NCBI GenBank assembly: GCA_964242335.1
Contig: CAXTAY010000013.1
Location: forward strand, 27,211-91,210
Direction of reading: 5' to 3'
Length of the DNA stretch: 64,000 nt
Source: Lichenicoccus sp964242335
GTDB lineage: Bacteria > Pseudomonadota > Alphaproteobacteria > Acetobacterales > Acetobacteraceae
The stretch's first letter is position 1. Each line of letters opens with the position of its first letter. Position numbers and translations under genes: made by a program. Below are positions 25,279 through 34,465 of this stretch, in pieces. The notes below the pieces were generated by a model, which was given only the letters and a program-made list of their open reading frames with translations, was not told the DNA's origin and did no database searches.

Positions 25279-27504
25279 TCAGCTGGTGGTCTGCACCCGG
25301 ATCGTGCCCTCGCGCTCCAGCACGTTGATCGCCGCCTCTGCGCCGACGCGCGAGAGGTGCACCGTCACCCGCGCACCGTCCACCGACAGGTTGTAGAGGG
25401 TCATCTCCTGCAGGAAGGCGGGTAGGCGCGGCGTGTCGAAATGCACCGTGGCGTTGGCCGGGTCGAAGCTCAGCCCGAGCGTCGCCTGCAGCAGGCTCGG
25501 CAGCGTCGCCGCCGCCCAGGCCTGCGGCGAGCAGGCCACCGGGTAGCGCACCGGGCCCTCGCCGCGCTGCCGGGCGAAGCCGCAGAACAGCTCCGGCAGG
25601 CGACGCAGGTCGGCATAGAGTGCGGCGTCGAACAGGGCGCTGAACAGGCGCGCCGCCTCGTCCTTATAGCCGTAGCGGGCGAGGCCCAGGCCGATCAGCG
25701 CGTTGTCGTGCGGCCAGACCGAGCCGTTGTGGTACGCCATCGGGTTGTAGCGTGCCTCTCCGACCGGGATCGTGCGTATCCCCCAGCCGGAGAAGAAGGC
25801 GCGACCCATCAGCCCGGCCACCACCCGCTCGGCGCGATCCGGCAGCGCGATGCCGGTCATCAGGGTGTGGCCCGCATTGGAGGAGCGCACCCGGCAGGCG
25901 CGCTTGTGGCCGTCCAGCGCGATCGCGTAGGTGCCGAGATCCTCGCACCAGAACCTGTCGTTGAAGGCGACGCGCAGCGTCTCCGCCTCCCGCTCGAGGC
26001 GGTGGGCGCGCGCGGCATGGCCGAGGCGACGCGCCATCGCCGCGGCCGCCTGCTTGGCGGCGTAGACGTAGCCCTGCACCTCGCACAGCGCGATCGGGCC
26101 CTCGGCGAGGGTGCCGTCGGCGTGGAAGATGGAGTCGAAGCTGTCCTTCCAGCCCTGGTTGGCGAGGCCGTTCTCGTTGCGTCGTCCGTACTCGACGAAG
26201 CCGTCGCCGTCGCGGTCACCGTACTTGTCGATCCAGTTCAGCGCGCGCTCGATATGCGGCCAGAGCCCCGCGATCGTGCCGACGTCGCCGGTGCGTTCGA
26301 GATACTGGCCGGCGAGCATGACGAACAGCGGCGTCGAGTCCACGCTGCCGTAATAGTGCCGGAACGGCACCTCGCCGAGCTCGGCCATCTCGCCGTGCCG
26401 TACCTCGTGCAGGATCTTGCCCGGCTCCGCATCGGCCACCGGATCCTCCGTCTCCGCCTGGTGCAGCGCCAGGTAGGCGAGCACGCCGCGGGCGATCGTC
26501 GGGTCGAGCCAGAGCGTCTGCATCGCCGTGATCAGCGCGTCACGGCCGAAGGCGGTGCTGTACCAGGGGACGCCGGCGTAGGGGTAGGCGCCGGTCGGCT
26601 TGTCGGTCACCAGCATGTAGATGTCGCAGATGCAGCGACGGATCGCCTCGTTGAAGATCTCGTTCGACGACGCGATCGCCGCCGCCCGGGCCGAGGCGAC
26701 GCGCAGCGAGCGGCGCGCCTCGACCATCGAGAACAGGAACGCCTGCGACGGCGCGTGCAGCGGCGGCCGTATCGCCTCCGCGTCGGCCTCCTCCGGCTGG
26801 CAGGCGATCTCCACGTAGATCACCTGGCGCGCGCCGGGCTGCAGCAGCAGCGCGAAGCGCGCGCTGCTCTCGGTCAGCACGTCCGGCCGCGGCTCGAAGC
26901 GCAGGCGGGTGCTGCGCACGCGATGGTCCAGCCCCTCGTAGGCGAGCAGCACGCTGTCCGGCTGCAGCACCGGGGCCGCCATCTTGCCGTGCCGGGCGCG
27001 CGGCGTGCCGCGCGCCTCGAACAGGTCGGTGAAGTCGGCCATGAAGCTGATCTCGACGCTGGTGCGGCGCGCCTCGACGTCGTAGTTGCGCAGCACCAGC
27101 CGCTTGTAGCAGGTGCGGTTCCACAGGAAGTGGGTGCGACGCAGGTGCAGCAGGTCGTGGGCCAGCATCCCGCCATCCGAGGCGAGCTTCATGTCCGGGT
27201 TGGTCAGGTCGCACGACAGCGTGGCGTTGTTGTCGCGCAGCGCCGAGGACAGCAGGATCGGCGGCACCCCCTGCAGGGTCAGGGTGAGTGCGCAGAGGTG
27301 GCGGGTGTCGAGGAAATAGATGCCGTCGGCGATGCCGGGACCGTGCAGGATGTTACCGCTCTGGTCGAACACGCCGAACATGTCGCCATGCTTGAGCGTG
27401 TGCAGCCGACGCTCCGACAGCACCGAGGTGGCACCGACGGCGTAGGCGTCGGGGACCGTCGGTCGGTCGGTCGGGGCACCGGCGGCGTCCTGCTGGCTGT
27501 CCAT
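25279..27504 (-). CDS. Amylo-alpha-1,6-glucosidase/glycogen debranching-type protein
   Basis: A 741-residue protein from ATG 27504, which has an AGAAGGAGCT ribosome-binding site. Residues 1-300 form the N-terminal beta domain of the GDE_N_bis type (LKHGDMFGVFDQSGNI, then YFLDTRHL). The rest is an alpha/alpha six-barrel glucosidase-like domain with PWYSTAFGRDALIT, YGDRDGDGFVEYGRRNENGLANQGWKDS broken across two conserved blocks, and YNPMAYHNGSVWPHDNALI. Such proteins act on alpha-glucans or trehalose-like stores, or are of unproven specificity. No other glycogen gene is close. It is divergent from ligD across 101 bases and ends in a clear terminator. Confidence 0.85.
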   Translation of the reverse strand: MDSQQDAAGAPTDRPTVPDAYAVGATSVLSERRLHTLKHGDMFGVFDQSGNILHGPGIADGIYFLDTRHLCALTLTLQGVPPILLSSALRDNNATLSCDLTNPDMKLASDGGMLAHDLLHLRRTHFLWNRTCYKRLVLRNYDVEARRTSVEISFMADFTDLFEARGTPRARHGKMAAPVLQPDSVLLAYEGLDHRVRSTRLRFEPRPDVLTESSARFALLLQPGARQVIYVEIACQPEEADAEAIRPPLHAPSQAFLFSMVEARRSLRVASARAAAIASSNEIFNEAIRRCICDIYMLVTDKPTGAYPYAGVPWYSTAFGRDALITAMQTLWLDPTIARGVLAYLALHQAETEDPVADAEPGKILHEVRHGEMAELGEVPFRHYYGSVDSTPLFVMLAGQYLERTGDVGTIAGLWPHIERALNWIDKYGDRDGDGFVEYGRRNENGLANQGWKDSFDSIFHADGTLAEGPIALCEVQGYVYAAKQAAAAMARRLGHAARAHRLEREAETLRVAFNDRFWCEDLGTYAIALDGHKRACRVRSSNAGHTLMTGIALPDRAERVVAGLMGRAFFSGWGIRTIPVGEARYNPMAYHNGSVWPHDNALIGLGLARYGYKDEAARLFSALFDAALYADLRRLPELFCGFARQRGEGPVRYPVACSPQAWAAATLPSLLQATLGLSFDPANATVHFDTPRLPAFLQEMTLYNLSVDGARVTVHLSRVGAEAAINVLEREGTIRVQTTS

Positions 27505-27605
27505 CGGCACAGCTCCTTCTGCGATCGCCCGTACGTGGCCGGTCGGCGCTACGGTTAGACGAAGCCGCCGCAACCGGCCATAGCCGACAACGTTGCTTCT
27601 CCGTC

Positions 27606-30167
27606 ATGGCCGCAAAATCATCGAGCAGGACGTCGGAACCCGAGGCGATGCGCGACTATTCGCGCAAGCGGGATTTCGCCCGCACCCCCGAACCCGACGG
27701 CGCGTCGGCGCCCGCCGCACCCGCGGGCAAGGCGATCTTCGTCGTGCAGAAGCACGCCGCGCGACGGCTGCACTGGGATTTCCGGCTGGAGCAGGACGGC
27801 GTGCTGTGGAGCTGGGCGGTGCCGAAGGGCCCGTCGATGGACCCCGGGCACAAGCGGCTCGCGGTGCATGTCGAGGACCACCCGGTCGACTATGCGGGGT
27901 TCGAGGGCACCATTCCGGACGGCAACTACGGTGCCGGCGTCGTCGAGCTCTGGGACCGCGGACACTGGGCGCCGCTCGGGGCCGATGCGAACGCCGACCT
28001 GCGCCGCGGCGAGCTCAAATTCACCCTCGACGGCCACCGCCTGCGCGGCGGCTTCGTGCTGGTACGGCTCAAGCCGAAGCCCGGCGAGCGGGCCGAGAAC
28101 TGGCTGCTGATCAAGGAGCACGACGCCGAGGTGGCGGCCGGCGCGGACGCCGATGCGCTGGAGCGCCAGAGGCCGGCCGCACCCCCGGCGGCACCCCCGG
28201 CCGCACCCCCGGCCGCACCCGATGAGCCGGCGCAGCGCCGGGCGCCGTCCAAGCCGCGCCCCAGCCTGGCTCCCGGTCTGGCCTCTGGCCTGACCTCTGG
28301 CCTGACCTCTGGCCTGCCCGAGACGCAGGCGCCGCAGCTGGCCACCCTGGTCTCGACGCCCCCCGCCGGCCCCGGCTGGATCAGCGAGATCAAGTTCGAC
28401 GGCTATCGCATGCTGTGCCGCAAGCAGGACCAACAGGTCACGCTGATCACCCGCAACGGGCTCGACTGGACCGCGCGGGTGGCGTCGCTGGCGCGCGCGG
28501 TGGCCGCACTTCCGGTGCGCACCACCATGCTCGACGGCGAGCTGGTCGCACTCGACCGGCAGGGTCGCAGCTCGTTCGGCGCCCTGCAGGACGCACTCGC
28601 CGGCGGCCGCACCGGCCGGCTGTGGTTCTACGCCTTCGACCTGCTGCATCGCGACGGCACCGACCTGCGTCCGTGGCCGCTGCGCGAGCGCAAGCAGGCG
28701 CTGGCCGAGCTGCTGGATGCCGCGCCCGACGGAGGCCCGATCCGGATCAGCGAGCACCTCACCTCCGAGACCGCGCGGGTGCGCACCGAGGCCTGCAAGG
28801 CGGGGCTGGAGGGCATCGTCTGCAAGCGTCTCGACGCGCCGTACCGCGCCGGGCGTGGGCCCGACTGGCTGAAGCTGAAATGCGAGGACCGCGACGAGTT
28901 CGTCATCCTCGGCGCCACTCCGCCGAAGGGCAGCCGCGACCATCTCGGCGCCGTGCTGCTCGGCCGCTACGACGAGGCGGGCGGGCTGCGCTTCATCGGC
29001 GGCGTCGGCACCGGCTTCTCGGCCGCCGCGCTGCGCCTGCTGCACGAGAAGCTGAAGCCGCTGTCGAGCACGACGCGGCCGCGCGGGCTGCAGAACAGCG
29101 AGGGGGCGCCGAAGGGCGCGCTCTGGGTCAGGCCAGAGCTCATGGCCGAGATCCGCTTCGCCGGCTTCACCGCCGACGGCATGCTGCGTCACGCGAGCTT
29201 CCTCGGCCTGCGTGAGGACAAGTCGGCCGACGAGGCACGGGCCGCGGCCCGCCCCGAGGCCCGTGTGGTTATCGCCAGTGCGCCGCGCCTGCGTGGCACG
29301 CGCGAGGTCGGCGGCCAGCGCCTGACCCACCCCGACCGCGTGCTCTGGCCGGCGGGCGAAGCGGGAGACGGGATCAGCAAGGCCGATCTCGCCGGCTACT
29401 GGCACGCCGTCGGCGCGCACGCGCTCTCCGGCATCGCCGGGCGGCCACTGGCCTTCGTGCGCTGCCCCGACGGCATCGAAGGCGAGCACTTCTTCCAGAA
29501 GCACAAGACACGCGGCATGCCCGACGCGATACGCGAGGCGAGCTTCGACGACGCGCCCTACCTCGCCCTGGCGGACCGCGGCGGCCTGGTCGCCACCGCC
29601 CAGATCGCCGCCGTCGAGCTGCATAGCTGGGGCGCCACGGAGGCCGATGCCGGGCACGCCGACCGGCTGGTGTTCGATCTGGATCCGGGCGACGGCACGC
29701 CGTTCGCCGACGTGATCGTGGCCGCCCACGAGGTGCGGCGGCGCCTGAAGCTGCACGGCCTCGCCGCCTATCCGCGCACCAGCGGCGGCAAGGGCCTGCA
29801 CGTGCTGGCGCCGGTCCGCAGCACCGCCGACTGGGCGGCGATCCGCCTCTGGTGCCGGCGCTTCGCCGAGGGCATGGAGCGCGATGCGCCGGATCGCTAC
29901 GTCTCGACCACGCGCAAGAACCGGCGCGCCGGGCGGATCCTGGTCGACTGGCTGCGCAACGGGCTCGGTTCCACCGCGATCGCCTCGTACTCGCCGCGCG
30001 CCCGGCCGGGTGCGACGGTGGCGACGCCGCTCTCCTGGCGCGAGGTGGCGGACGGGCTCGATCCCGCCCGCTTCACCATCCGTACGGTGCCGGCGCGGCT
30101 GCGCGGCGCCGATCCGTGGCGCCGCTTCGACGCCGACCGGCGCGAGCTCAACCTCCGGCAGGACTGA
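27606..30167 (+). CDS. ligD: ATP-dependent DNA ligase D with phosphoesterase and polymerase domains
   Basis: An 853-residue LigD with domain order phosphoesterase (about 40-170), ligase (about 245-535) and polymerase (about 565-853), as in Pseudomonas rather than Mycobacterium. The phosphoesterase site shows His50, His56, Asp58 and Arg60. The ligase nucleophile is Lys263 in EIKFDGYR, and the polymerase metal pair is Asp691 and Asp693 in FDLDPGDG. It repairs double-strand breaks with Ku, encoded next. The linker between the first two domains is expanded by two 12-base minisatellites. The function is certain; the start is the first ATG. Confidence 0.97.
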   Translation: MAAKSSSRTSEPEAMRDYSRKRDFARTPEPDGASAPAAPAGKAIFVVQKHAARRLHWDFRLEQDGVLWSWAVPKGPSMDPGHKRLAVHVEDHPVDYAGFEGTIPDGNYGAGVVELWDRGHWAPLGADANADLRRGELKFTLDGHRLRGGFVLVRLKPKPGERAENWLLIKEHDAEVAAGADADALERQRPAAPPAAPPAAPPAAPDEPAQRRAPSKPRPSLAPGLASGLTSGLTSGLPETQAPQLATLVSTPPAGPGWISEIKFDGYRMLCRKQDQQVTLITRNGLDWTARVASLARAVAALPVRTTMLDGELVALDRQGRSSFGALQDALAGGRTGRLWFYAFDLLHRDGTDLRPWPLRERKQALAELLDAAPDGGPIRISEHLTSETARVRTEACKAGLEGIVCKRLDAPYRAGRGPDWLKLKCEDRDEFVILGATPPKGSRDHLGAVLLGRYDEAGGLRFIGGVGTGFSAAALRLLHEKLKPLSSTTRPRGLQNSEGAPKGALWVRPELMAEIRFAGFTADGMLRHASFLGLREDKSADEARAAARPEARVVIASAPRLRGTREVGGQRLTHPDRVLWPAGEAGDGISKADLAGYWHAVGAHALSGIAGRPLAFVRCPDGIEGEHFFQKHKTRGMPDAIREASFDDAPYLALADRGGLVATAQIAAVELHSWGATEADAGHADRLVFDLDPGDGTPFADVIVAAHEVRRRLKLHGLAAYPRTSGGKGLHVLAPVRSTADWAAIRLWCRRFAEGMERDAPDRYVSTTRKNRRAGRILVDWLRNGLGSTAIASYSPRARPGATVATPLSWREVADGLDPARFTIRTVPARLRGADPWRRFDADRRELNLRQD
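28179..28220 (+). repeat. 12-bp tandem repeat in the LigD linker (Ala/Pro array)
   Basis: Three full copies and half a fourth of GCACCCCCGGCC (first copy ends CG) encode APPA units within residues 192-205 of LigD. Being a multiple of three, changes in copy number alter only linker length. Confidence 0.8.
28282..28317 (+). repeat. 12-bp tandem repeat in the LigD linker (SGLT array)
   Basis: Three copies of CCTCTGGCCTGA, the last with one change at its end, encode repeated ASGLT-like units just before the ligase domain (around residues 226-238). It is separate in sequence from the Ala/Pro array 60 bases upstream. Confidence 0.8.
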
Positions 30168-30172
30168 CCCGC

Positions 30173-31090
30173 ATGGCCGACCATCCGATCTGGCGCGGCA
30201 GCCTGCGCCTCGCCCTCGTCTCCTGCCCGATCGCGCTGTACAGCGTGCGGCTGGCCGCGGAGTCGCTGCACTTCCACTTCATCAACCCGGCCACCGGCCA
30301 TCGGGTGCGCATGGTAACCCTGGACGCGGAGACCGACGCCGAGATCTCGCGTCGCGACCTCAAGCGCGGCTACGAGTTCGAGCGCGACAAGTACGTCCTG
30401 CTCGACGACGAGGATTTCGACCGCGCCCGCATCGACAGCTCCAGCGTGCTGACCATCGACAAGTTCGTGCACCGCGACAGCATCGATCCGATCTATTACG
30501 ACACCAGCTACTACCTCGCGCCCGACAGCCACGCGCGCGACCGCCAGGACGACGTCTACGTGGTGCTGCGCGAGGCGATCAGCCGCACCGGCCGCGTCGC
30601 GCTGTCGCGCGTGGTGATCGCGCGACGCGAGCGGGCGGTGGCGATCACGCCGTTGGGCGACGGGCTGGTGCTGCACACGCTGCACGACATGCGCGAGATC
30701 ACCGCACCCGGGACGCTGTTCGGCGACCTGGATGGCGGCAAGCCGGACCAGGAGATGATCGCGCTCGCCACCCAGCTGATCGACCGCCAGACCGCCGCCT
30801 TCGTGCCGCAGGACATGGAGGACCGCTACGAGGCCCGGCTGCGCCGGGTGATCGAGGACAAGCTGCACGGGATCGCCCCGGAGCCGGAGCCGGAGCCGGA
30901 GGCGCGAGACAACGTGGTCGACCTGATGGCCGCACTCCGCCGCAGCCTCGGCGAGGACGCGCCGGCACCCCGAGCCGCCAAGCGCTGCGCGGCGAAGCCC
31001 GCACCCGCCGGCACGCCCGCCGCCCGGCCGAAGCCCGGCAAGCCGGCGCCGAGCACCGACAAGCCGCGCCCGAAGCGCCGCTCCGCCTGA
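30173..31090 (+). CDS. ku: Ku protein, non-homologous end joining
   Basis: A 305-residue bacterial Ku. The N-terminal IWRGSLRLALVSCPIALYS and KGYEF-like DLKRGYEFERDKYVLLDDEDF are the family hallmarks, and the beta-barrel core runs to about residue 250. The tail is Lys/Arg/Pro/Ala-rich (ending KPRPKRRSA), as in other bacterial Ku proteins, where it aids DNA binding. It starts 6 bases after ligD, so the two are one operon. The homodimer threads onto DNA ends and recruits LigD. Confidence 0.96.
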   Translation: MADHPIWRGSLRLALVSCPIALYSVRLAAESLHFHFINPATGHRVRMVTLDAETDAEISRRDLKRGYEFERDKYVLLDDEDFDRARIDSSSVLTIDKFVHRDSIDPIYYDTSYYLAPDSHARDRQDDVYVVLREAISRTGRVALSRVVIARRERAVAITPLGDGLVLHTLHDMREITAPGTLFGDLDGGKPDQEMIALATQLIDRQTAAFVPQDMEDRYEARLRRVIEDKLHGIAPEPEPEPEARDNVVDLMAALRRSLGEDAPAPRAAKRCAAKPAPAGTPAARPKPGKPAPSTDKPRPKRRSA

Positions 31091-31177
31091 CCCTGCCGCT
31101 GATCGCAGTTCCCTCGGGCCATGCCAGCCTGTATAGCGAAGGCGCAATTCTTACAGTAGCAGGATGAAATCATCGCC

Positions 31178-32497
31178 ATGAGCAGCGCCGCGGTCCACGC
31201 CGAGTACGATGCCGACCACAAGGTCAAGGATCTGAGCCTCGCCGGCTGGGGCCGCAAGGAGATCTCGATCGCCGAGGGCGAGATGCCCGGGCTGATGGCG
31301 CTGCGCCACGAGTTCGGCGAGAGCCAGCCGCTGCGCGGCGCCCGCATCGCCGGCTGCCTGCACATGACGATACAGACCGCGGTGCTGATCGAGACCCTGA
31401 CGGCACTCGGCGCCACCGTGCGCTGGTCGTCGTGCAACATCTTCTCCACCCAGGACCATGCGGCCGCCGCCGTCGCCGCCGCGGGGATCCCGGTGTTCGC
31501 CTGGAAGGGCCTGGACGAGGACGAGTTCTGGTGGTGCATCGAGCAGACGGTGCGCGGCCCGGACGGCTGGACCCCGAACATGATCCTCGATGACGGCGGC
31601 GACCTGACCGTGCTGATGCACGACAAGTATCCCGACCTGCTCGCCGGCGTGCGCGGCATCTCCGAGGAGACCACCACCGGCGTGCACCGGCTGTGGGAGA
31701 TGGCCAAGAAGGGCACGCTGGCGGTGCCGGCGATCAACGTCAACGACAGCGTCACCAAGTCCAAGTTCGACAACCTCTATGGCTGCCGCGAGAGCCTGGT
31801 GGACGCGATCCGGCGCGGCACCGACGTGATGATGGCCGGCAAGGTCGCGGTGGTCGCGGGCTACGGCGACGTCGGCAAGGGCTCCGCCGCGTCGCTACGC
31901 AACGCCGGCTGCCGCGTGCTGGTCACCGAAGTGGATCCGATCTGCGCGCTGCAGGCGGGCATGGAGGGCTACGAGGTGGTGACGATGGAGAAGGCGGCCC
32001 CGCGCGGCGACATCTTCGTCACCGCCACCGGCAATGTCGACGTCATCCGCATCGAGCACATGCGCGAGATGAAGCACCGCGCCATCATCTGCAACATCGG
32101 TCATTTCGACTCCGAGATCCAGATCGAGGCGCTGCGCAACCACAAGTGGGACAACATCAAGCCGCAGGTCGACGAGGTCGAGTTCCCCGACGGCAAGCGC
32201 CTGATCGTGTTGTCCGAAGGCCGGCTGGTCAATCTCGGCAACGCCACCGGACACCCGTCCTTCGTGATGTCGGCCTCGTTCACCAACCAGACACTGGCGC
32301 AGATCGAGCTCTGGACCGCGCCCGAGGGCAAGTACGAGCGCCGCGTCTACACGCTGCCGAAGCATCTCGACGAGAAGGTCGCGGCCCTGCACCTGGCCAA
32401 GATCGGCGCCGAGCTGACCACGCTGACCGACAAGCAGGCCGAGTATATCGGCGTCGGCCAGACCGGCCCGTTCAAGCACGAGCTCTACCGCTACTGA
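31178..32497 (+). CDS. ahcY: Adenosylhomocysteinase
   Basis: A 439-residue enzyme of standard length. CLHMTIQTAVLIETL and NIFSTQDHAAAA form the substrate domain, VNDSVTKSKFDNLYGCRESL carries the catalytic Lys/Asp region, and the NAD-binding site is VAGYGDVGKGSA. The C-terminal KHELYRY supplies the Lys and Tyr that reach into the partner subunit. It hydrolyses S-adenosylhomocysteine to adenosine and homocysteine, keeping SAM-dependent methylation running; the window encodes several methyltransferases. The 87-base leader is too short and unstructured to support a riboswitch call. Confidence 0.97.
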   Translation: MSSAAVHAEYDADHKVKDLSLAGWGRKEISIAEGEMPGLMALRHEFGESQPLRGARIAGCLHMTIQTAVLIETLTALGATVRWSSCNIFSTQDHAAAAVAAAGIPVFAWKGLDEDEFWWCIEQTVRGPDGWTPNMILDDGGDLTVLMHDKYPDLLAGVRGISEETTTGVHRLWEMAKKGTLAVPAINVNDSVTKSKFDNLYGCRESLVDAIRRGTDVMMAGKVAVVAGYGDVGKGSAASLRNAGCRVLVTEVDPICALQAGMEGYEVVTMEKAAPRGDIFVTATGNVDVIRIEHMREMKHRAIICNIGHFDSEIQIEALRNHKWDNIKPQVDEVEFPDGKRLIVLSEGRLVNLGNATGHPSFVMSASFTNQTLAQIELWTAPEGKYERRVYTLPKHLDEKVAALHLAKIGAELTTLTDKQAEYIGVGQTGPFKHELYRY

Positions 32498-32507
32498 GGC
32501 ACCCCCG

Positions 32508-33566
32508 TTGACCACGCTGCGCACGGACGATTACGGCACGCTCTCCACCGGGGAGCGTGTGCTCCGCGCGACCCTGACCGCCGGATGCGGCGTCTCGGTC
32601 AGCGTGATCAGCTACGGCGGCATCATCACCCGCATCGAGGCGCCGGACCGCGAGGGCCGGCCGGACAACGTCGTGCTCGGCTTCGCCGACCTCGCCGCCT
32701 ACGAGGCGCATAACGCCAACCACCATTTCGGCGCGCTGATCGGCCGCTACGCCAACCGGATCGCCGGCGGCCGCTTCACCCTCGACGGGCAGGCGCACCA
32801 GCTTCCGGTCAATGACGGCCCGAATTCGCTGCATGGCGGCCCGACAGGGTTTGGCCGCCGGTTATGGACGCTGACGCCGCAGGGCGACGACGCCGTCCTG
32901 CTGTCGCTGCACAGCGCCGACGGCGAGGCGGGCTTCCCCGGGGCGCTCCGCGTCGAGGTCACCTACCGGCTGGACGATGACGGCACCCTGCGGCTCGACT
33001 ACCGGGCCGTCACCGACCGGCCGACGATCCTCAACCTCACCAACCACAGCTACTTCAACCTGGCCGGCAACGGCAGCGGCTCCGTCGAGCGGCAGGTGGT
33101 GCGCATCGAGGCCGACCACTACACGCCGATCGACGACACGCTGATCCCGACCGGGGAGATCGCGAGCCTGGACGGCACGCCGCTCGACTTCCGCCAGCCG
33201 ACCGAGATCGGCGCCCGGTTGCGCGATCCGCATCCGCAGCTGTCGCTGGCCCGCGGCTACGACCATAACTGGGTGCTGCGCGGCGGCCGCGGCGAGCTGG
33301 TGGAGGCGGCACAGGTGCACGACCCGGCCAGCCGCCGAGCGCTGACCTGCCTGACCACCCTTCCCGGCCTGCAGTTCTACACCGGCAACTTCCTCGACGG
33401 CACCCGGTGCGGTTCCGCCGGCACCTTGTACCGGCAGGGTGACGGCTTCACGCTGGAGACCCAGCATTTCCCGGACAGCCCGAACCAGCCGGGCTTTCCC
33501 TCCACCGTGCTGCGCGCCGGCGAGACCTACCAACATGCCACGGCGTTCCGCTTCCACACGCTCTGA
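32508..33566 (+). CDS. galM: Aldose 1-epimerase (galactose mutarotase)
   Basis: A 352-residue protein using a TTG start at 32508, with GAGG eight bases upstream; no better start exists before the conserved N-terminus. The catalytic residues are present: His109 (PNSLHGG), His180 (TNHSYFNLAG) and Glu317 (LETQHFPDSPN). It interconverts the anomers of free aldoses such as glucose and galactose. It is 10 bases downstream of ahcY, likely on the same transcript although functionally unrelated. Confidence 0.92.
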   Translation: MTTLRTDDYGTLSTGERVLRATLTAGCGVSVSVISYGGIITRIEAPDREGRPDNVVLGFADLAAYEAHNANHHFGALIGRYANRIAGGRFTLDGQAHQLPVNDGPNSLHGGPTGFGRRLWTLTPQGDDAVLLSLHSADGEAGFPGALRVEVTYRLDDDGTLRLDYRAVTDRPTILNLTNHSYFNLAGNGSGSVERQVVRIEADHYTPIDDTLIPTGEIASLDGTPLDFRQPTEIGARLRDPHPQLSLARGYDHNWVLRGGRGELVEAAQVHDPASRRALTCLTTLPGLQFYTGNFLDGTRCGSAGTLYRQGDGFTLETQHFPDSPNQPGFPSTVLRAGETYQHATAFRFHTL

Positions 33567-33592
33567 AGGGCGCTCCGGCGGAAGCGGCCCTT
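33566..33592. terminator. Bidirectional hairpin between convergent galM and SDR genes
   Basis: AAGGGC plus GCT pair with AGC plus GCCCTT, leaving one bulged G and an eight-base loop. The element fills the whole space between the galM stop and the SDR stop. There is only a short T run, so termination may be partial. Confidence 0.5.
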
Positions 33593-34379
33593 ACGGCATC
33601 AGCTGGCCGCCATTCACCTCGATCACCTGGCCGATGACGTAGCCGCTGAGCATCGTCGAGGCCAGGAACAGGTAGGCGCCGACGCAATCCTCGGCGGTGC
33701 CGGCACGGCCCTGGGGGATGGTGGCGATCGCCGCCTGCCGCTGCTCGGCGGACGTGTAGCGGTCGTGGAACGGCGTGTCGATGAAGCCGGGCGCCACCGC
33801 GTTGACGCGTATGCCGTCGGCGATCAGCTCCTTGGCCATGCCGCGTGTCACGTTGGCGACGAACGCCTTCGCCGACCCGTACAGCCCGGCACCGCCGCCG
33901 CCGCCGTTGCGCCCGGCGATCGAGGCCGTGTTGATGATGAAGCCTCCCCGCTCGCGCAGGAACGGCATCGCCGCCTTCGACGCCATCACCACCGAGCGCG
34001 CATTGAGGTCCATCACCGCGTCGTACTGCGCGTCCGTCATGTCGGCGTATTTCACCCGGCCCAGCATCAGCCCGGCATTGTTGATCAGGCCGTCGAGACC
34101 GCCGAAATGGCTGGCGCTGTCGCCCACGATGCGCGTCACCGTCCCGGTGTCCGATACGTCGCCTTGGACCAGGAACACCTCCGCGCCGGCGTCGCGTATC
34201 TCCTTGGCCAGCGTCTCGGCGGCCTCCCGGCTCGAATGGTAGTGCAGGCCGACGCGGGCACGCTGAGCGCCGAAGGCGCGCGCCAGCGCGGCGCCGATGC
34301 CGGTGGAGGCGCCGGTGATCAGCACCGCCTTGCCCGCCAGGTCGGGGATGCTCGGTCCGGCGGTGGTCGCTTCAGGCAT
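33591..34379 (-). CDS. Short-chain dehydrogenase/reductase (classical SDR)
   Basis: A 262-residue classical SDR. TGASTGIG is the cofactor motif, NNAG the structural motif, and the catalytic set is Ser in INTASIAGR with Tyr/Lys in YGSAK. HYHSS after the second strand, without an acidic residue, suggests NADP. The C-terminus SGYVIGQVIEVNGGQLMP is typical of the FabG/glucose-dehydrogenase-like group. The physiological substrate cannot be read. It follows copA on the same strand, but the spacer contains a dispersed repeat. Confidence 0.88.
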   Translation of the reverse strand: MPEATTAGPSIPDLAGKAVLITGASTGIGAALARAFGAQRARVGLHYHSSREAAETLAKEIRDAGAEVFLVQGDVSDTGTVTRIVGDSASHFGGLDGLINNAGLMLGRVKYADMTDAQYDAVMDLNARSVVMASKAAMPFLRERGGFIINTASIAGRNGGGGGAGLYGSAKAFVANVTRGMAKELIADGIRVNAVAPGFIDTPFHDRYTSAEQRQAAIATIPQGRAGTAEDCVGAYLFLASTMLSGYVIGQVIEVNGGQLMP

Positions 34380-34410
34380 GATCTTCTCCTCGGTTCGGCA
34401 TTGCGGCGAG

Positions 34411-34465
34411 GGTCAAGGGCGTTGTCCTTGACCCGCTGGGGCCGGCGGCCCCGGACTCCGATCGG
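34411..34465 (-). repeat. Dispersed ~55-bp palindromic repeat, copy 1
   Basis: Read on the minus strand, this stretch matches the plus strand at 44986-45038: CCGATCGG, then GGGGCCGCCGGCCCC (a hairpin), AGCGGGTCAAGG, a short variable middle and GCCCTTG. The outer TCAAGG/CCTTGA-type arms form a second hairpin. The element overlaps the last 17 codons and stop of copA. It resembles REP-type intergenic repeats; a mobile origin is unproven. Confidence 0.7.

Noticed and set aside
31091..31177. An SAH or SAM riboswitch in the ahcY leader
   Set aside because: Only 87 bases are available, and no conserved core or convincing pairing was seen.
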